From: Mycobacterium sp. GA-1841
GTDB lineage: Bacteria; Actinomycetota; Actinomycetes; Mycobacteriales; Mycobacteriaceae
NCBI RefSeq assembly: GCF_001954135.1
Contig: NZ_MBEQ01000109.1
Coordinates: forward strand, 1 to 64,000
Length of the DNA: 64,000 nucleotides
Direction: 5' to 3'
Below, in pieces: positions 8,142 to 16,747 of the stretch. Below the pieces are notes generated by a model, which did not search any database, was not told the origin of the DNA, and worked only from the letters and a program-made list of their open reading frames with translations. Position 1 is the stretch's first letter. Each line of letters starts with the position of its first letter. The position numbers were made by a program, and so were the translations under genes.

Positions 8142-9748
8142 CACCCGAAAGCAGCATGGTTCTGGATCATCCGTCCACGGTGCTGGAACGCATCCTGGAA
8201 CGCGCACGGCAGCGCCCCGACGCCATCGCCCTGCGACGCTGCGACGGCACCAGCGTGATGAGGTATCGAGACCTCATCACCGAAGTCGACGAATGGGCAG
8301 AGGTTCTCGCTTCCCGCACCATCACCCGCGGAGACCGGGTGTTCGTCCTCTCGGACAACGGTCCCGAGACCTATCTGTCCGTGCTGGCCTGCGCCCGAGT
8401 CGGGGCCATCGCGGTCATGGTCGACGGTGGACTGCCACCGGCGGCCATCGAACGTTTCGCCGAGATCACCACGCCCGCCGTCATTCTGATCGCCCGGGGG
8501 TGCCGGATCGACACCACGGACCTTCCCGAATCGCTGCGGTCGATCCCCGCGTTCCGGGTCGACGTCGGCGCCGGTGCGGCTGTGCGCCGCGGCAGAAGTG
8601 TGGGGACCGGGTTGGATGATCCCGCTCTCAGCGGTGACGATCCGCTGGCCATGATCTTCACCAGCGGCACCACTGGTACCCCGAAAGCGGTGCTGCTGCC
8701 CAACCGCACGTTCTACGCCGTCGCCGACATCCTGCGACGGGAACAGTTGACCTGGGTCGACTGGGTCGTCGGCGAGACCACGTATTCGCCGCTGCCGGCC
8801 ACGCATATCGGTGGGCTGTGGTGGATCCTCAACTGTCTGATGCACGGCGGATCGTGCCTCACCGGGGGCGAGGAGACGCCGTCCCTCCTGGAGATCCTCT
8901 CCGCCAACGACGTCGCGACCACCTGCCTGGTTCCCACCCTGCTGACCCGGTTGGTGACCGAACTGCGGGCAACCGGCACACCGGCCCCGCCGTCGTTACG
9001 GATGGTCGGCTACGGCGGATCCCGGGCGATCGCTGCCGACGTCAGATTCGTTGAGGCGACCGGTGTGCGGACCGCACAGGTCTACGGGCTCAGCGAAACC
9101 GGTTGTACCGCACTGTGCCTACCCACCGAAGCCGGATCGATCAGCCGGATCGAGGCTGGTGCCGTCGGACGACCGTACCCCGGTGTGGACGTCCATCTGG
9201 ATCCCGACGGCAGTGGGCCGCCCACCCGGTCCGGAGTCGAGTCCGCGTCCTCGGGCACACTGTGGATCAAGTCACCGGCGAACATGCTCGGATACTGGAA
9301 CAACTCCGACCGGACAGCCGAGATCCTGGTCGACGGCTGGGTGAACACCGGTGACCTTCTGCACCGCCACGAGGGCGGCTTCTTCTACATCAAAGGCCGG
9401 TCCTCGGAGATGATCATCTCCGGCGGCGTGAACATTGCACCGGATGAGGTCGATCGAATCGCGGAGGCGGTCTGCGGGGTCGGCGACGCCGGCTGCTACG
9501 AGATTCCCGACGTCGAATTCGGCGCGGTGGTGGGTCTCGCGGTCGTCCCGGCCACGGCCCTCGACCAGACCGGCGCCCGGAAGCTCAAACAGGCCATCGC
9601 GGCGCGGTTTCGACAGGAGTCCGAGCCCATGGCCCGCCCGTCGGTGATCACTGTCGTCCACGAGATCCCGCGAACCGCATCCGGCAAGATCATGCGGACC
9701 TCGCTGGCGGCAACGGTTGGTGACAGCGTGACGGCCACCGGTGGCTGA
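8138..9748 (+). CDS. fadD10: FadD10-like fatty acyl-AMP ligase
   Basis: 536 aa from GTG 8138 (GTGA overlap with the upstream stop); ATG 8156 is an alternative. Adenylate-forming enzyme: FTSGTTGTPKAV (P-loop) near residue 170, YGLSETGCTAL (A5) near 315, VNTGDLL (A7) and IKGRSSEMIISGGVN (A8), and PRTASGKIMR with the C-terminal catalytic Lys. The M. tuberculosis counterpart Rv0099 loads a fatty acid as acyl-AMP onto the carrier protein encoded next door rather than onto CoA. Here the next gene is indeed a small acyl carrier, overlapping by eight bases. Confidence 0.88.
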   Translation: MTPESSMVLDHPSTVLERILERARQRPDAIALRRCDGTSVMRYRDLITEVDEWAEVLASRTITRGDRVFVLSDNGPETYLSVLACARVGAIAVMVDGGLPPAAIERFAEITTPAVILIARGCRIDTTDLPESLRSIPAFRVDVGAGAAVRRGRSVGTGLDDPALSGDDPLAMIFTSGTTGTPKAVLLPNRTFYAVADILRREQLTWVDWVVGETTYSPLPATHIGGLWWILNCLMHGGSCLTGGEETPSLLEILSANDVATTCLVPTLLTRLVTELRATGTPAPPSLRMVGYGGSRAIAADVRFVEATGVRTAQVYGLSETGCTALCLPTEAGSISRIEAGAVGRPYPGVDVHLDPDGSGPPTRSGVESASSGTLWIKSPANMLGYWNNSDRTAEILVDGWVNTGDLLHRHEGGFFYIKGRSSEMIISGGVNIAPDEVDRIAEAVCGVGDAGCYEIPDVEFGAVVGLAVVPATALDQTGARKLKQAIAARFRQESEPMARPSVITVVHEIPRTASGKIMRTSLAATVGDSVTATGG

Positions 9749-9977
9749 ACACCTGAGAGGCCGCATCCTCGCCGCACTCGCCGAGGTGCTGTACGTCGAC
9801 GAAACAGATTTCACCGACGGTGACGACACCGACCTGCGGGACCTCGGTCTGGACTCCGTGCGTTTCGTGCTGCTGATGAAACATCTCGACATCGACCGGG
9901 AGTCCGACCTCCCGCGGCGGCTGGCCGCGCACCTGTCGGTCGCCGGCTGGGTCCGGGAACTCCAGCAGAACCGATGA
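9741..9977 (+). CDS. Acyl carrier protein of the isonitrile lipopeptide pathway (Rv0100-like)
   Basis: 78 aa from GTG 9741, overlapping the ligase stop and sharing ATGA with the NRPS start. The phosphopantetheine attachment Ser is in DLGLDSVRF at about residue 36. Acidic, four-helix carrier pattern. It would hold the acyl chain while the lyase and the Fe(II) oxidase build the isonitrile, then hand it to the NRPS condensation domain. Confidence 0.88.
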   Translation: MAEHLRGRILAALAEVLYVDETDFTDGDDTDLRDLGLDSVRFVLLMKHLDIDRESDLPRRLAAHLSVAGWVRELQQNR

Positions 9978-12900
9978 CGAGGATGGAAAGCGCAGAAGTG
10001 CAACGTATTCCGCTGAGCCGATCCCAGCAGAACATCTACAACGGGATTCTGCAGGATGCCGATCCCGATCTGTACCTCATCGGCCGACGCTACCGATTCC
10101 ATCCGATTGCGCCGGCGCAATTCCTCGCCGCGCTGCACACGTCGATCCTGGCCAACCCGATCCAGCTGTGTGTGTTGGTGCCGTCGGCCGGTGCCGACCG
10201 GTATCCCGAACTCGTGCGGCGGCTGACGGTCGACGACTTGGTGCAGGTCCATCGCGATGGCGCCCCGGATCGGCCATGGGCTTCCGGAATACTCGGCAAG
10301 CCGTTGGTGCACTACCGCGTTGAGGTCGACGACACCGGCCTGGTGCGCGGTCTTGACGTGCGTGCGCACCACATCCTGCTCGACGGCGGTGCCATCGGAA
10401 TCATCGAAGCCGATCTCGCACGTGCCCTCAACCCCGGAGCAGCCCTCGACGATGCAGCCCTCAGCGATGGCACCTTCGACAACTCCGCTGCCGGCCTGAG
10501 GGCGGTGGCTGCGGCACATCAGCGCGAAGCGCGCCGCATCGACGAATCAATCGACCGGCTCAGTACTGCCGTACACCGGGAACTCAGCGACAACGTACCG
10601 CACGGTGCGGCGGACACGGCCCACAGCGTCCCCGCGGTCGCGGCCAAAGGGATTCGTATCGCCTCCGTGACGATCACCGGCGCGGAGTACCACGACATCG
10701 TCGGCCTCGCCGACCGCGAGGGTGTGCCGCTCAACGTACTGGTCGCTGCGGCGGCCGTCGCCGTGGACGCGAGGGCCCGGCAAACCACCGAGGCCCTGCT
10801 GGTCCACGCGGTGGACAACCGTTTCGGTGAACCCGACCTCGACGCCGCGACGTGCCTGGTCAACTCGATCGCACAACCCGTCCGGTTCCCGGCGTTCGCG
10901 TCCGTGGCCGAGGTGGTGCGCACAGTGGATCGGGGTTATGTCAAGGCCGGCCGGCGCCGCTGGCTCCGCGAAGAGCAATACCGCCGAATGTATCTGGCGA
11001 TCCACCGGGCCACCTCCGTGGAGACGGTGACGCTGAACTTCCTGCGCGAGCCGTGCGCACCCGAACTGCGGCCGTTCCTGTCCGATGTGCCGGTGACCAC
11101 CGGGATCGGTCCGGTCGAGGGAATGACGGTGGCCGCCGTCCTCGACGAGCAACGCCACACTCTCACCCTCGACCTCTGGAACCGAGCTGACGGGCAGACC
11201 GGGGCCACCGTCACGGCGGTGCACCGGATCGCGAGGGCGCTCAAATCGATGGCCGGAATGTGGCAGTCACCCATCGCGATGATCGTCGACGAATGGTGCG
11301 GGATCGGCGAGGACGGCGCGCTGTCGACCGCGCACCCCCCGGGTGACGGCCCGCGCCCGTCCGCCTGGTTCCTGTCCCGCGACGAGCTTGCCGCCGAATG
11401 CCGTCGGCGCCGACCGCATGTCGACCCCTGGATCGCCTGGCTGCTGAACATCGGGGCCGAACCGGGCGACGTGGTGGTGTTCACCGACGACGGCACGGAC
11501 AAGATGATCGACCTGATGATCGCCTGTCACCTGGCCGGCTGCGGCTACAGCGTCTGTGCCAGTGCGGATCAGGTGATGTCGCGGGCGGAACGAATCAGCG
11601 TGCACGGCGGTATCACCGCGCACATCGTGGATTCTGCCCTGCCCGAAGACTCATCCCTCGACGAGGAACACCGGCAACGGGTCGACGCCCGCGTTGACCA
11701 AATCGCCGGCGACCCGCTTCTCGCCACGAGAACCGCGTACGTGATGCCGACCTCGGGATCGACCGGGCAGCCAAAACTCGTAACGGTCAGCCATGCCTCG
11801 CTGGCCGTGTTCTGTGCCGCACAGGTTCACGCCTATGGCTGGGTGGCGGGCGACACCATTCTCCAATGCGCCCCCCTGACATCGGACATCAGCGTCGAGG
11901 AGGTTTTCGGGGCGGCGCTCAGCGGAGCGACCCTGATCCGCTCGGCCGCGGTGAAATCCGGTGACCTGCAGGCCCTTGCCCGCGATCTCGCGACAAGCGG
12001 GGCCACCGTCGTCGATCTGCCGACCGCGGTCTGGCATCTGTGGTGTGACGACCCTGATGCGACGGCGGCCGTTCCGGGCTCGGAGTTACGTCAGATCGTG
12101 ATCGGCGGTGAACCCATCCGTCCTGCCGCCGTCGACAAGTGGCTCGACGCTGTTGCGGTCGCTGATGTTTCGCTGATATCGAGCTACGGACCGACAGAAG
12201 CCACGGTGGTGGTGACGTACCTGCCGATCATCGACGGCGGGCAAGTGGCCGGCTCGGCTGCACGTGGGCGACTGGGGCGTCCGATGGTGGAGAACACGGT
12301 GGTGATCGCGTTCGGTGAAGTGATCGTGCTGGGGCCGATGGTGGCCGACGGTTACCTCGGTGTGGAAAGTGCCAGTTTCGGATCGGTCACCATGGCCGAC
12401 GGCGTGCGACGGCGCGCGTTCGCGACTGCCGACCGGGTGACGGTCGACGAGAACGGTTTTCCGGTGTTCGCCGGGCGTAAGGACGCGCTCGTCAAGGTCG
12501 GGGGCAAAAGGGTCGACACCGCCGAGATCATTCGGCGCGTCGCGGCGGACCCCGCCATCGTCGATGTCGCCGTGGATGTTCATCACGGCGGCCTCGGGGT
12601 GTGGTTCACCACCAGCCGGACCTGCGGCGGCGGCCAGGACACCGCGGCGGCGGCGCGGATCAAGAGCATCCTGGTGGATGCCCGCGTTCCGTCGTTCGTC
12701 GTGACAGGTGCCGCACGCATTCCCAGGACACCGAACGGGAAGGTCGACACCGCAACGCTTCGCGCGTCACGGGCCACCGGATCCGACGGACCCGTCGGCG
12801 CCGAAACCAAAGAACTGGCAACAGTTCTCACCGGAATGTGGAGCCAAATTCTCGGCCGGCATCTCACCCCCGATGCGTCGCTGCTGCGCGAGGGCGTCGG

Positions 12901-14233
12901 CTCGTTGGACCTCGTCCGAATCCTGCCCGAGACGCGCCGGCTTCTCGGTCGGCCGATCTCGATCCTGGATCTGATCAGTGCCGACACCGCGGTGCACCTG
13001 GTCGATGACCTCGCGATGGCCGCCACCTGGATGGACTCCGCCACCGCCGCCGAGATCGACCATGACTTCGCCGCGGTTTCGGCTCCGCACATCACGAGCA
13101 CCCCGGCCTCAGGTCGGGCGGCGGGCCACGGCGCGTCACCGATCCTGGTGGTCGGCGGATCCGGAATTCTGGGTAGTGGGTTCGCCGAGACGATTCTCGA
13201 GTTGGCCGACTGCGGGCGTGCGCGACCGGAGGTGATCCTGGCCATGAGATCGGTTCCGTCGGGCGGTATCTGGTCGGAACTTCGCAACGCGGCGGGTATC
13301 CGTATCGAGCTGTTGACCGCCGAGTTCGGACCGGCAGAGTTGGCGACGCTGATGCACCGGACCGCAGCCGCGACGGTGATCAACTGCATCGGCAGCACCA
13401 ACGTCGTGGTGCCCTACCGTGAACTGCGTTCGGCCAACGTCGAATTGGTCTCGGGCATGGTGCAGCAGTGCCTGGCCACCGGTGCCCGGCTGGTTCATCT
13501 GTCGACGTCTGTGGTCAATGCCGACGTCCACGCGCCACGGGTCGTCGACCCGCGTCAGGCCCCATACCCGTACGCCGCATCGAAGGCGCTCGCCGAACTG
13601 GCGGTGGCCGGGGCACCTGCGGATCTCGACTTCACGATCGTGCGCCTGCCGCGGGTACTGGCTGCGCCAGACCGAATGCGAGAATCCACCGACATCCTGG
13701 CATCGGTCATCGACGCCTGCCGTGCGGTGCAGGCCTATCCGTCGATCGAGCTGACCGAGGAAGTCACCACCGGCCGTGCGGCGGCGGAGAGCATTCTGCG
13801 ACGGTTGCCAGAATTTGGCGGCCCGGACCGGCTGGGCCGCGGGATCGATGTGGTGCGGGGACAGGCGGTGTCGTATCGCGAGGTGCTCGGTGTGGTGGCC
13901 CGCGAACAACTCGACGCGCACGAGTGGAAACAGCGCCTCGACGAAAGCGACTGGGCCAGGGCGAATCCACGTGGCTGGTCGGTGATCGACGCCTGGTTCA
14001 GCCTGGGCATAACGCTCGCCGGACGGTCCTACGGGGAGTACCTGGCCGGGTATCCGGCGCTGCCGCTGGGCATCGAATCCGTCGGTGAACTCGGCGCGAC
14101 GGCACCCCCGATGGACTCGCTGCTCGCGAATCTCGGCATCACCGGAACCGGACGCGGCGGCCCGACGACCAATCAAACAGAACGCCGCCAGACAGTGAGG
14201 AACGGCAGTGACAGATGTAGCAGCGCACAATGA
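9974..14233 (+). CDS. Single-module NRPS (C-A-PCP-thioester reductase), Nrp/ScoA-type
   Basis: 1419 aa. Condensation domain (about 10-440) with active motif HHILLDGG at 132-139. Adenylation domain (about 460-920): TSGSTGQPK near 592, SYGPTEATVVV (A5), a degenerate A7 (FATADRV), GRKDALVKVGG (A8) and PRTPNGKVD (A10). Carrier domain with modification Ser at about 977 in GVGSLDLV. Reductase domain from about 1055 (VVGGSGILGSG, Rossmann) to the end, with STSVVNAD and PYAASKALAEL (Tyr/Lys), releasing the product as aldehyde or alcohol. M. tuberculosis Nrp (Rv0101) is about 2500 aa with two modules; this one has only one, like Streptomyces ScoA. Specificity residues read D-I-E-x-x-G-S-V-V-K, close to lysine codes. 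It overlaps the HMA gene by 26 bp. Confidence 0.92.
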   Translation: MTRMESAEVQRIPLSRSQQNIYNGILQDADPDLYLIGRRYRFHPIAPAQFLAALHTSILANPIQLCVLVPSAGADRYPELVRRLTVDDLVQVHRDGAPDRPWASGILGKPLVHYRVEVDDTGLVRGLDVRAHHILLDGGAIGIIEADLARALNPGAALDDAALSDGTFDNSAAGLRAVAAAHQREARRIDESIDRLSTAVHRELSDNVPHGAADTAHSVPAVAAKGIRIASVTITGAEYHDIVGLADREGVPLNVLVAAAAVAVDARARQTTEALLVHAVDNRFGEPDLDAATCLVNSIAQPVRFPAFASVAEVVRTVDRGYVKAGRRRWLREEQYRRMYLAIHRATSVETVTLNFLREPCAPELRPFLSDVPVTTGIGPVEGMTVAAVLDEQRHTLTLDLWNRADGQTGATVTAVHRIARALKSMAGMWQSPIAMIVDEWCGIGEDGALSTAHPPGDGPRPSAWFLSRDELAAECRRRRPHVDPWIAWLLNIGAEPGDVVVFTDDGTDKMIDLMIACHLAGCGYSVCASADQVMSRAERISVHGGITAHIVDSALPEDSSLDEEHRQRVDARVDQIAGDPLLATRTAYVMPTSGSTGQPKLVTVSHASLAVFCAAQVHAYGWVAGDTILQCAPLTSDISVEEVFGAALSGATLIRSAAVKSGDLQALARDLATSGATVVDLPTAVWHLWCDDPDATAAVPGSELRQIVIGGEPIRPAAVDKWLDAVAVADVSLISSYGPTEATVVVTYLPIIDGGQVAGSAARGRLGRPMVENTVVIAFGEVIVLGPMVADGYLGVESASFGSVTMADGVRRRAFATADRVTVDENGFPVFAGRKDALVKVGGKRVDTAEIIRRVAADPAIVDVAVDVHHGGLGVWFTTSRTCGGGQDTAAAARIKSILVDARVPSFVVTGAARIPRTPNGKVDTATLRASRATGSDGPVGAETKELATVLTGMWSQILGRHLTPDASLLREGVGSLDLVRILPETRRLLGRPISILDLISADTAVHLVDDLAMAATWMDSATAAEIDHDFAAVSAPHITSTPASGRAAGHGASPILVVGGSGILGSGFAETILELADCGRARPEVILAMRSVPSGGIWSELRNAAGIRIELLTAEFGPAELATLMHRTAAATVINCIGSTNVVVPYRELRSANVELVSGMVQQCLATGARLVHLSTSVVNADVHAPRVVDPRQAPYPYAASKALAELAVAGAPADLDFTIVRLPRVLAAPDRMRESTDILASVIDACRAVQAYPSIELTEEVTTGRAAAESILRRLPEFGGPDRLGRGIDVVRGQAVSYREVLGVVAREQLDAHEWKQRLDESDWARANPRGWSVIDAWFSLGITLAGRSYGEYLAGYPALPLGIESVGELGATAPPMDSLLANLGITGTGRGGPTTNQTERRQTVRNGSDRCSSAQ

Positions 14234-14561
14234 CCTGGCTTCGCACGCCAGACGTGTTCAACTCGACGTGACGGGCATGTCCTGCGGGGCCTGTTCGCGC
14301 CGGGTGGAGAACAAGCTCAACAAGATCGATGGAGTGCAGGCCTCGGTCGATATCGCCACCAAGATCGCCACGGTCGATGCCCGCCACGACGTCACCGTTG
14401 CGGATCTCTGTGCCGCGGTCGAGGAGGCCGGCTACCACGCCGCCGAGCACACCGGTGCCCCCGTCGCGGCTGAGGCGTCGCAGAAACCGTCGTCGCGCAA
14501 GCCGCCGTCGACTGCGGCCAGGGTGCTGCGCCGGTTGAGCTTCGGACATCTGGGCGGCTGA
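14208..14561 (+). CDS. Free-standing HMA copper-binding protein derived from a P-type ATPase N-terminus
   Basis: 117 aa from GTG 14208, with GAGG at 14197-14200. Residues about 13-80 are a heavy-metal-associated domain with the Cu(I) motif GMSCGAC. The segment RRVENKLNKIDGV is almost identical to the HMA domain of the P-type ATPase encoded at 16748, and the C-terminus (ARVLRRLSFG) resembles the point where that ATPase enters its first membrane helix (ARSLLRRLAIA). It therefore looks like a duplicated and truncated ATPase N-terminus kept as a soluble chaperone. It is the last gene of the NRPS operon. Likely hands copper to the ATPase or buffers it; this is inference. Confidence 0.85.
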   Translation: MTDVAAHNDLASHARRVQLDVTGMSCGACSRRVENKLNKIDGVQASVDIATKIATVDARHDVTVADLCAAVEEAGYHAAEHTGAPVAAEASQKPSSRKPPSTAARVLRRLSFGHLGG

Positions 14562-14570
14562 ACAACTGCC

Positions 14571-14599
14571 GGGAACTGACCAGGTGGTACGAACGACCA
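14571..14599 (+). promoter_or_regulatory. ECF (SigC-type) promoter of the PepSY gene
   Basis: GGGAACT at 14571-14577, 16 nt, CGACCA at 14594-14599, beginning nine bases after the HMA stop codon. Same pattern and spacing as the other four sites. Confidence 0.8.
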
Positions 14600-14632
14600 C
14601 TCTTGCGAGGACCGTTCGACCACCGAGGAGCC

Positions 14633-16099
14633 ATGCCCGAGACCCCGTCGACAACAACAGATGACAGCGCGAACACGCCGGCGGCGGGGGCACCTGCCCG
14701 ACCAGCCGCGGGTACGGCGCCCTATCGCGCGTTCCTGCTGCGTCTGCACTTCTATGCCGGGATGTTCGTCGGCCCGTTCCTGCTGATCGCGGCCATCAGC
14801 GGCGGACTGTACGCGGTGGCGCCCAGCATCGAGCAGTTCGTCTATCGCGATCACTTGCGCACCGCGACCAGCGGCGACCTGCTACCCGTCTCCGTGCAGG
14901 TCCGCTCCGCACAAGCCGAGCGGCCAGACCTGCCGGTCACCGCGGTGCGGCCGGCCACCGGGGCCGGGGAGACCACCCGGGTGATGTTCGACGACCCGGC
15001 ACTGGGGGAGTCGGAACGTCATGCGGTGTTCATCGATCCCGTGACCGGCGCCTCGCACGGCGAACTGACGGTGTACGGCAGCAGCGGTGCACTGCCGCTG
15101 CGCACCTGGATCGACCAGTTGCACCGCAGCCTGCACCTGGGTGAACCGGGCCGGTGGTACAGCGAACTCGCGGCGTCGTGGCTGTGGCTGATCGCGTTGG
15201 CCGGCGTGTTCCTGTGGTGGGGCAGATACCGGCGCATGAGGCGCCGCGGCGACACCGAAGCCAGGTTGCTGATGCCCGACCGTTCCCGGTCGGGCCGGCT
15301 CCGGACGCTGAACTGGCACGGCGCGGTGGGGATCTGGATCGCGGTGGGGCTGCTGTTCCTGTCGGCGACCGGGCTCACGTGGTCCCGGTTCGCCGGCGAC
15401 AACATCACCGCTCTGCGCGCCGCGTTGTCGTGGGCCACGCCGACGGTGTCGACGGCACTCAACGGTTCTGCGCACGCTGTGATGTCGGGCCACGAGGGAC
15501 ATCACAGTGCAGCGATGCCTGCCGCCGGCCACGGGGGCCCGGCGCGCGTGGAGGACATCGATCGGGTCCTCGACGCGGCGCGTGAGGCGGGCGTGGGCGG
15601 CAACGTCGAAGTCAGCATCCCGGCCACGACCGACACCGCCTTCACCGTCGCGCAGACCCGGCAACCGTGGGTGCTGTCGAACAACGCGGTGGCCGTCGAC
15701 GGCGCATCCGGAAAGATCACCGACACTTCATGGTTCGCCGACTGGCCGGTGGCCGCGAAACTTGCGGCGTGGGGCATCCAGTTGCACATGGGGCTACTGT
15801 TCGGCGTGGCCAACCAGCTCCTGCTGCTGGGACTCGCCGTCGCCCTGGTCACCGTGATCGTGCGTGGCTACTTGATGTGGTGGCAGCGGCGCCCCACCGC
15901 CGGCCCACGGCCCGTCGGTGCTGCGCCGCGTCGCGGAGTGCTCACCGGACTACCCCCGGCCGCCGCGGTGGTGGTGGTGTTCGCGGCGGCAGCCATCGGC
16001 TGGTTCGTGCCGCTACTGGGGTTGAGCCTGGCCGCGTTCGTCGCCGTCGACGTCGTGATCGGATGGCGGCAACAGCGCCGCCAGGATCGGCCGGGTTAG
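14633..16099 (+). CDS. PepSY-associated TM protein with His/Met-rich loop
   Basis: 488 aa from ATG 14633 (GAGGAG just upstream; the predicted transcription start lies near 14606, so longer versions are unlikely). An N-terminal helix (LRLHFYAGMFVGPFLLIAAISGGLYA) is the typical PepSY_TM start; further helices lie near 185-205, 230-255 and 385-410, with a final pair at the end. A periplasmic insert around 285-305 is rich in His and Met (GHEGHHSAAMPAAGHGG), as expected for copper contact. LHRSLHLGEPGRWYSELAASWLW is a family hallmark. Relatives include membrane-bound reductases for metals. It has its own ECF promoter and converges on the sigma gene with overlapping stop codons. Confidence 0.82.
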   Translation: MPETPSTTTDDSANTPAAGAPARPAAGTAPYRAFLLRLHFYAGMFVGPFLLIAAISGGLYAVAPSIEQFVYRDHLRTATSGDLLPVSVQVRSAQAERPDLPVTAVRPATGAGETTRVMFDDPALGESERHAVFIDPVTGASHGELTVYGSSGALPLRTWIDQLHRSLHLGEPGRWYSELAASWLWLIALAGVFLWWGRYRRMRRRGDTEARLLMPDRSRSGRLRTLNWHGAVGIWIAVGLLFLSATGLTWSRFAGDNITALRAALSWATPTVSTALNGSAHAVMSGHEGHHSAAMPAAGHGGPARVEDIDRVLDAAREAGVGGNVEVSIPATTDTAFTVAQTRQPWVLSNNAVAVDGASGKITDTSWFADWPVAAKLAAWGIQLHMGLLFGVANQLLLLGLAVALVTVIVRGYLMWWQRRPTAGPRPVGAAPRRGVLTGLPPAAAVVVVFAAAAIGWFVPLLGLSLAAFVAVDVVIGWRQQRRQDRPG

Positions 16100-16650
16100 C
16101 CGGTCAGGCCGTCCCGTTCGGCCGCGGCGATCAGGTCTTCGCGGGCCCGAGCCACCCGGGACCGGATGGTGCCCACCGGGCAGCCGCACACCTCGGCGGC
16201 TTCTGCATAGGTCAGGCCGAGGACCTGCGTGAGCAGCAGTGCATGCCGACGGTCGGGGTCCAGCCCGTCCACCAACAGGCGGATCTCCACCATCCGCTCG
16301 AACCCGCCCACCGGGCGGTAGCTGTCGAGCACCTGCTCGACGTCCACACCGTGCTGGGTCCGCGGCCGGCTCTGCTTGTGCCGGATCTGATCGACCACCA
16401 CGCGGCGCGCGATCGACAACAGCCACGTCCGTGCGGACGAGCGGCCACCGAACCGGGGGAGCGCGGACATCGCGCGGATGAACGTCTCCTGCGTCAGGTC
16501 GTCGGCCGACCCGGAATCGCCGAGGTAGGCGACAGTTCGCCAGACGTCGCGCTGAGTGGACCGAATGAACTGCTCGAGGGCCTCCGAATCGCCGCGTCCG
16601 GCGGCCAGCGCCAGCCGCGTAACGTGGTCCTCGCCGTATTCGGTCGTCAC
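16096..16650 (-). CDS. sigC: ECF RNA polymerase sigma factor, SigC-like
   Basis: 184 aa from GTG 16650; this start places VTRLALAAGRG at the same distance from the N-terminus as in remembered M. tuberculosis SigC (185 aa). Region 2: QRDVWRTVAYLGDSGSADDLTQETF and SSARTWLLSIARRVV. Region 4: ALLLTQVLGLTYAEAAEVCGCPVGTIRSRVARAR. Upstream GTG codons at 16662 and an open ATG at 16707 are possible but would extend into the ATPase promoter region. It lies amid five units with a shared ECF promoter and is divergent from the ATPase gene. In M. tuberculosis sigC is elsewhere (Rv2069). I see no GGGAACT element for the sigma gene itself, so autoregulation is not evident. Confidence 0.9.
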   Translation of the reverse strand: MTTEYGEDHVTRLALAAGRGDSEALEQFIRSTQRDVWRTVAYLGDSGSADDLTQETFIRAMSALPRFGGRSSARTWLLSIARRVVVDQIRHKQSRPRTQHGVDVEQVLDSYRPVGGFERMVEIRLLVDGLDPDRRHALLLTQVLGLTYAEAAEVCGCPVGTIRSRVARAREDLIAAAERDGLTG

Positions 16651-16677
16651 GACGATCGACACTATTCGATGACGCCC

Positions 16678-16706
16678 GGGAACTTCGCATCGGACCGCGA
16701 CGACCA
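16678..16706 (+). promoter_or_regulatory. ECF (SigC-type) promoter of the copper ATPase gene
   Basis: GGGAACT at 16678-16684, 16 nt, CGACCA at 16701-16706. It starts 27 bp upstream of the sigma factor start codon on the opposite strand, so polymerase at this site would occupy the sigma gene's 5' region. Confidence 0.82.
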
Positions 16707-16747
16707 ATCAGACGGCGAGGTATGTGCCACCGGCACGGTGGCGAGCA

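Noticed and set aside
9955..9983. GGGAACT with CGAGGA 16 nt later just before the NRPS start
   Set aside because: The -10 does not match CGAC(C/T)A, and the bases encode the carrier protein C-terminus; the NRPS is translationally coupled upstream.
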